Of a stretch of 8,818 nt of DNA, positions 6,703 to 8,818 are shown one piece after another. The translations under genes were made by a program, and so were the position numbers. Under the pieces are notes generated by a model that was not told the origin of the DNA, did no database searches, and saw only the letters and a program-made list of their open reading frames with translations. Every line of letters starts with the position of its first letter. The first letter of the stretch is position 1. This DNA comes from Oscillospiraceae bacterium (GTDB taxonomy: Bacteria; Bacillota; Clostridia; Oscillospirales; Ruminococcaceae), in assembly GCA_016296485.1 (NCBI GenBank), contig JAEDJF010000063.1, positions 1 through 8,818 on the forward strand, read 5' to 3'.

Positions 6703-7834
6703 ATCTGCAAAGCTCGCGCATTGCGTCTTTTATCGCCGAAAGGAGTTCCTCAACGTCCTTTGGCGTATTTTCCCGCCCGAAGCTTATGCGAAGGGCGTTG
6801 TCTATTCTCTCCGGCGGGTAGCCCATGGCTTTGAGCACGTGGCTCTTCGCCCCCTGGGCGCAGGCGGAGCCGCTCGAAACGTAAATTCCCCGGCTTTCAA
6901 GGAAATGGAGCATTATTTCGCTCCTTATCCCGGGAACGGAGATATTGACGATTCCGGGGAGCGCCCCCTCCTTTGAGTTGAGGAGGATTCCCGGTTCGTC
7001 CTTTATCCCGTCAAGGAGGAGGTTTCTGAGCTCCTCCATCTTTTTTTGAAACTCCGGAAGGCTGTTTTTCGAAATTTCAGCCGCCTTGCCGAAGGCGGCA
7101 ATTAGCGGAAGGGCTTCGGTTCCGGGGCGGATTTCTTTTTCCTGCTCCCCGCCGAAATGAAGGGGAAGGACCCTTGCGCCCTTTTTAATCCAAAGGGCGC
7201 CGACGCCCTTCGGCCCGCCGATTTTGTGGGCGGTGACGGTGACTAAATCCGCCCCGAGCTTATCCGCCCGAAAGGGCATTTTGCAAAACGCCTGCACCGC
7301 GTCGCAGTGGAAAACGGTGTCGGGATTTTTGCGCTTCGCCGCGGCGGAAAGCTGCGCTACGGGGTTAACTGCGCCCACCTCGTTGTTGACGAGCATCACG
7401 GAGACGAGGACGGTTTTTTCGTTGACGGCTTCAAAAACCGCCTCGGGGGTTATTTCGCCCCGTTCGTTCGGCGAAAGCCAGACAACGTCGAAGCCGTTTT
7501 CCGAAAGGTACTTCCCGGCTCTCATCACCGAGTCGTGCTCATAGGCGGAAATTACGACCCGGTTGCCCCGGCGCTTTTTCGCGAGGGCGCCGCCGATGAC
7601 CGCGAGGTTATTCGCCTCGGTTCCGCCGGAGGTGAAGACCAGCTCCCCGCCGTCGGCGCCGAGGGCGGCGGCGATTTTTTTCCGGGCGTCCTCCATTATC
7701 CGCTCCGCCTCTATCCCCTTGTTGTGGAGGGAGGAGGGGTTGCCGTAAAACTCCGTCATTGCGGAATACGCTTCGTCCGCCGCTTCTTTATATACGCGGG
7801 TCGTCGCGCTGTTATCAAGATAGATTTCTCTCAT
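6701..7834 (-). CDS. Cysteine desulfurase (NifS/IscS family), probable sulfur donor to ThiI
   Basis: This PLP enzyme converts L-cysteine to alanine and leaves a persulfide on its own cysteine. The protein is 377 residues, normal for the family. Motifs: YLDNSATT (5-12), FTSGGTEANN (67-76), EHDSV (99-103, His100 stacking on PLP), HCDAVQ (176-181, Asp178 and Gln181), TAHKIGGPKG (201-210, Schiff-base Lys204), RPGTE (236-240) and SSGSACAQG (320-328, persulfide Cys325). The Cys loop is short before SHVLKAMG. An ATG at 7864 in the same frame would add 10 residues, but GGAGG lies 6 bases before the ATG at 7834 and inside that extension, so I chose 7834. First gene of a probable operon with thiI; this resembles the Bacillus pair in which the desulfurase NifZ serves ThiI for tRNA thiolation. 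A role in Fe-S assembly cannot be excluded, but no iscU or sufU is seen. Confidence 0.95.
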   Translation of the reverse strand: MREIYLDNSATTRVYKEAADEAYSAMTEFYGNPSSLHNKGIEAERIMEDARKKIAAALGADGGELVFTSGGTEANNLAVIGGALAKKRRGNRVVISAYEHDSVMRAGKYLSENGFDVVWLSPNERGEITPEAVFEAVNEKTVLVSVMLVNNEVGAVNPVAQLSAAAKRKNPDTVFHCDAVQAFCKMPFRADKLGADLVTVTAHKIGGPKGVGALWIKKGARVLPLHFGGEQEKEIRPGTEALPLIAAFGKAAEISKNSLPEFQKKMEELRNLLLDGIKDEPGILLNSKEGALPGIVNISVPGIRSEIMLHFLESRGIYVSSGSACAQGAKSHVLKAMGYPPERIDNALRISFGRENTPKDVEELLSAIKDAMRELCR

Positions 7835-7840
7835 ATTCCG

Positions 7841-7845
7841 CCTCC
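7841..7845 (-). promoter_or_regulatory. Ribosome binding site that decides the desulfurase start
   Basis: GGAGG on the minus strand, 6 bases before the ATG at 7834. The alternative ATG at 7864 has no purine-rich site upstream, so the shorter product is preferred. Confidence 0.85.
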
Positions 7846-7875
7846 GGTGAACACAATTATCCATTATTCAGAGTT

Positions 7876-7904
7876 ATTATACATAAAAAGCTATATATTT
7901 TCAA
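7876..7904 (-). promoter_or_regulatory. Sigma-A-type promoter for desulfurase-thiI-fusion operon
   Basis: On the minus strand, TTGAAA (7904-7899) and a perfect TATAAT (7881-7876) are separated by exactly 17 bases. The upstream DNA (7905-7950) is almost pure A/T and could act as an UP element. The predicted transcript starts near 7869, giving a leader of about 35 bases. An imperfect dyad AAGTA-N8-TACTT (7903-7920) touches the -35 box. Confidence 0.8.
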
Positions 7905-7920
7905 GTATATTAGATTACTT

Positions 7921-7948
7921 TTAATATATTATTTAAATTTAATATTAA
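7921..7948. promoter_or_regulatory. 28-bp AT-only dyad between divergent promoters, possible operator
   Basis: TTAATAT (7921-7927) and ATATTAA (7942-7948) are inverted around a central ATTTAAAT (7931-7938), all sharing one axis; 11 of 14 base pairs are symmetric. It sits between the minus-strand promoter and the plus-strand yczE-like gene. A/T-only DNA forms dyads by chance easily, so an operator role is only a possibility. The rest of 7835-8079 holds the two promoters and a T-rich stretch (7982-8022); no gene is seen there. Confidence 0.3.
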
Positions 7949-8013
7949 AGAGGCGCTGTAATATATAGTGTCGAAAAACGAATTTTTTGTTTCATTTTTT
8001 GTTGTTTTTGCGC

Positions 8014-8042
8014 TTTACTTTTTCAGGCAATTGTGTTAGTAT
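8014..8042 (+). promoter_or_regulatory. Probable extended -10 promoter for the YczE-family gene
   Basis: TTTACT (8014-8019) is followed after 17 bases by TAGTAT (8037-8042), preceded by TGT to give an extended -10 (TGTTAGTAT, 8034-8042). Each hexamer matches consensus at 4 of 6 bases. A T-rich stretch lies upstream. The predicted leader is about 30 bases. Confidence 0.5.
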
Positions 8043-8079
8043 CAGTTTAATTCAGTTCTTTAAACCGGCGAGGTGCGAA

Positions 8080-8778
8080 ATGGAAAAACTTTGGCTGGGG
8101 CTTTCACCCCGAAAGAACCGCCTTATGCGGATTCTCGTAATTTCTCTTACGATGATTTTCATTTCTTTCGGAATATATCTTCAGATAAAGGCGGACATAG
8201 GACTCTCTCCCTGGAACGCTCTCAATCAAGGTCTGAGCCGCACCTTTCCCATAAGCTACGGCACGGCGACGATTCTCGTTTCCGCCGCCGTCCTCGCCGT
8301 TGACCTTATGCTCAAGGAGAAAATCGGTTTCGGAACGGTGCTCGACTCGGTGCTCATCGGGATTTTTACGGATATTTTTGAGTATCTTGACTTCGTTCCG
8401 ACGCTTGGTCCCCTCTGGCTGAAAGCCGCCGTTTTCATTCTCGGGCTCGCCGTTGTCTGTCTCGGGCAGTACTTTTATATGGACGCCGCCCTTTGCTGCG
8501 GCGCGCGGGATTCCCTTACCGTCGCCCTCGGAAAGCGCTTTCGAGCCCTCTCCGTCGGGACGGTCAACAACCTCATTTTCGTGACGGTGCTCGTTATCGG
8601 CTGGGCTCTCGGGGCGACGGTTGGGCTCGGAACTATCCTTTCGGTCTTCGGGAACGGAATCTTAATGGATATAATTTTCCGCCTCGTCCGCTTTGAGCCC
8701 TATAAAGTTCAGCACGAACATTTCATCGCCACCGCCATCACCCTCTGGACGGGAAAAGAGGCGGAGGAATTTATCTGA
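8080..8778 (+). CDS. YczE/YyaS/YitT-family integral membrane protein
   Basis: A 232-residue hydrophobic protein resembling the YczE group (COG2364) of the YczE/YyaS/YitT superfamily, whose transport or regulatory role is not well established. The family signature is visible near the N-terminus: SFGIYLQIKADIGLSPWNAL (29-48) followed by the SYGTATILVSA segment (59-69). Probable membrane helices: about 16-35, 59-77, 85-103, 112-133, 160-180 and 182-203. The start before the first helix is basic (SPRKNRLMR, 9-17), suggesting an N-in topology. The frame stays open upstream to an ATG at 7987, but that would cover the promoter and has no ribosome site; GAGGTG 4 bases before the ATG at 8080 favours this start. 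The gene is transcribed alone, divergently from the desulfurase operon. Family call is good; substrate unknown. Confidence 0.82.
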   Translation: MEKLWLGLSPRKNRLMRILVISLTMIFISFGIYLQIKADIGLSPWNALNQGLSRTFPISYGTATILVSAAVLAVDLMLKEKIGFGTVLDSVLIGIFTDIFEYLDFVPTLGPLWLKAAVFILGLAVVCLGQYFYMDAALCCGARDSLTVALGKRFRALSVGTVNNLIFVTVLVIGWALGATVGLGTILSVFGNGILMDIIFRLVRFEPYKVQHEHFIATAITLWTGKEAEEFI

Positions 8779-8784
8779 CGCAGT

Positions 8785-8816
8785 AAAAAAGCGCCCCGAC
8801 GGGGCGCTTTTTTTAT
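8785..8816 (+). terminator. Rho-independent terminator after the YczE-family gene
   Basis: A perfect 7-bp GC stem (8791-8797 with 8801-8807) with loop GAC is flanked by AAAAAA upstream and a run of seven T downstream, which extends the stem by A-U pairing. It starts 6 bases after the TGA stop. The symmetric A and T runs mean it could also stop transcription entering from the right of the window. Confidence 0.9.
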
Positions 8817-8818
8817 TC

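Noticed and set aside
7835..7864. Ten-residue N-terminal extension of the cysteine desulfurase from an upstream ATG
   Set aside because: The extension contains the GGAGG ribosome site of the better start, has none of its own, and family members begin close to the YLDNSATT motif.
7987..8079. A 31-residue N-terminal extension of the YczE-family protein
   Set aside because: It would cover the predicted promoter, lacks a Shine-Dalgarno sequence and is built from T-rich promoter DNA.
1..8818. CRISPR array, tRNA or rRNA genes, insertion sequences, phage genes
   Set aside because: No direct-repeat array, cloverleaf, transposase or integrase was seen; every long stretch is explained by the genes listed.

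Overview
The window looks like chromosomal DNA from a GC-rich, Gram-positive Clostridia-type bacterium, possibly an uncultured gut member of the Oscillospiraceae or a relative. Evidence for this is a class B sortase, a SpoIID/LytB domain, a ThiI of the short form without a rhodanese domain, the tpiA-gpmI order typical of Firmicutes glycolytic operons, strong GGAGG-type ribosome binding sites, and coding regions rich in G/C at third positions beside AT-rich promoters. The lineage is an inference from gene content, not a match to a known genome.

Layout. Positions 1-1668 (+) hold the end of a glycolytic operon: the last 51 codons of tpiA, then complete gpmI. A pair of strong hairpins (1684-1753) separates this from a convergent minus-strand unit. 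Read in its own direction, that unit starts at a good sigma-A-type promoter near 7876-7904 and runs cysteine desulfurase (7834-6701), thiI (6688-5510) and then a very large gene (5469-1759), with gaps of 12 and 40 bases and no terminator visible between them. An AT-rich divergent regulatory region (7835-8079) separates this unit from a plus-strand YczE-family membrane protein gene (8080-8778), which ends at a hairpin terminator at the window edge.

How the genes work together. TpiA and GpmI are housekeeping glycolysis. The desulfurase and ThiI form a recognisable pair: the desulfurase supplies persulfide sulfur, and ThiI uses it to make 4-thiouridine in tRNA, as in the Bacillus NifZ-ThiI pair. 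The third gene is the most unusual item. It is one uninterrupted 1236-residue frame joining a cytoplasmic CinA-like region whose active-site motifs have decayed, one transmembrane helix, an apparently intact class B sortase, two bacterial Ig-like domains on Ser/Glu linkers, and a C-terminal SpoIID/LytB peptidoglycan-cleaving domain. I read it as a membrane-spanning cell-wall machine with a cytoplasmic sensor or scaffold. The architecture is read directly from the sequence; the joint function is inference.
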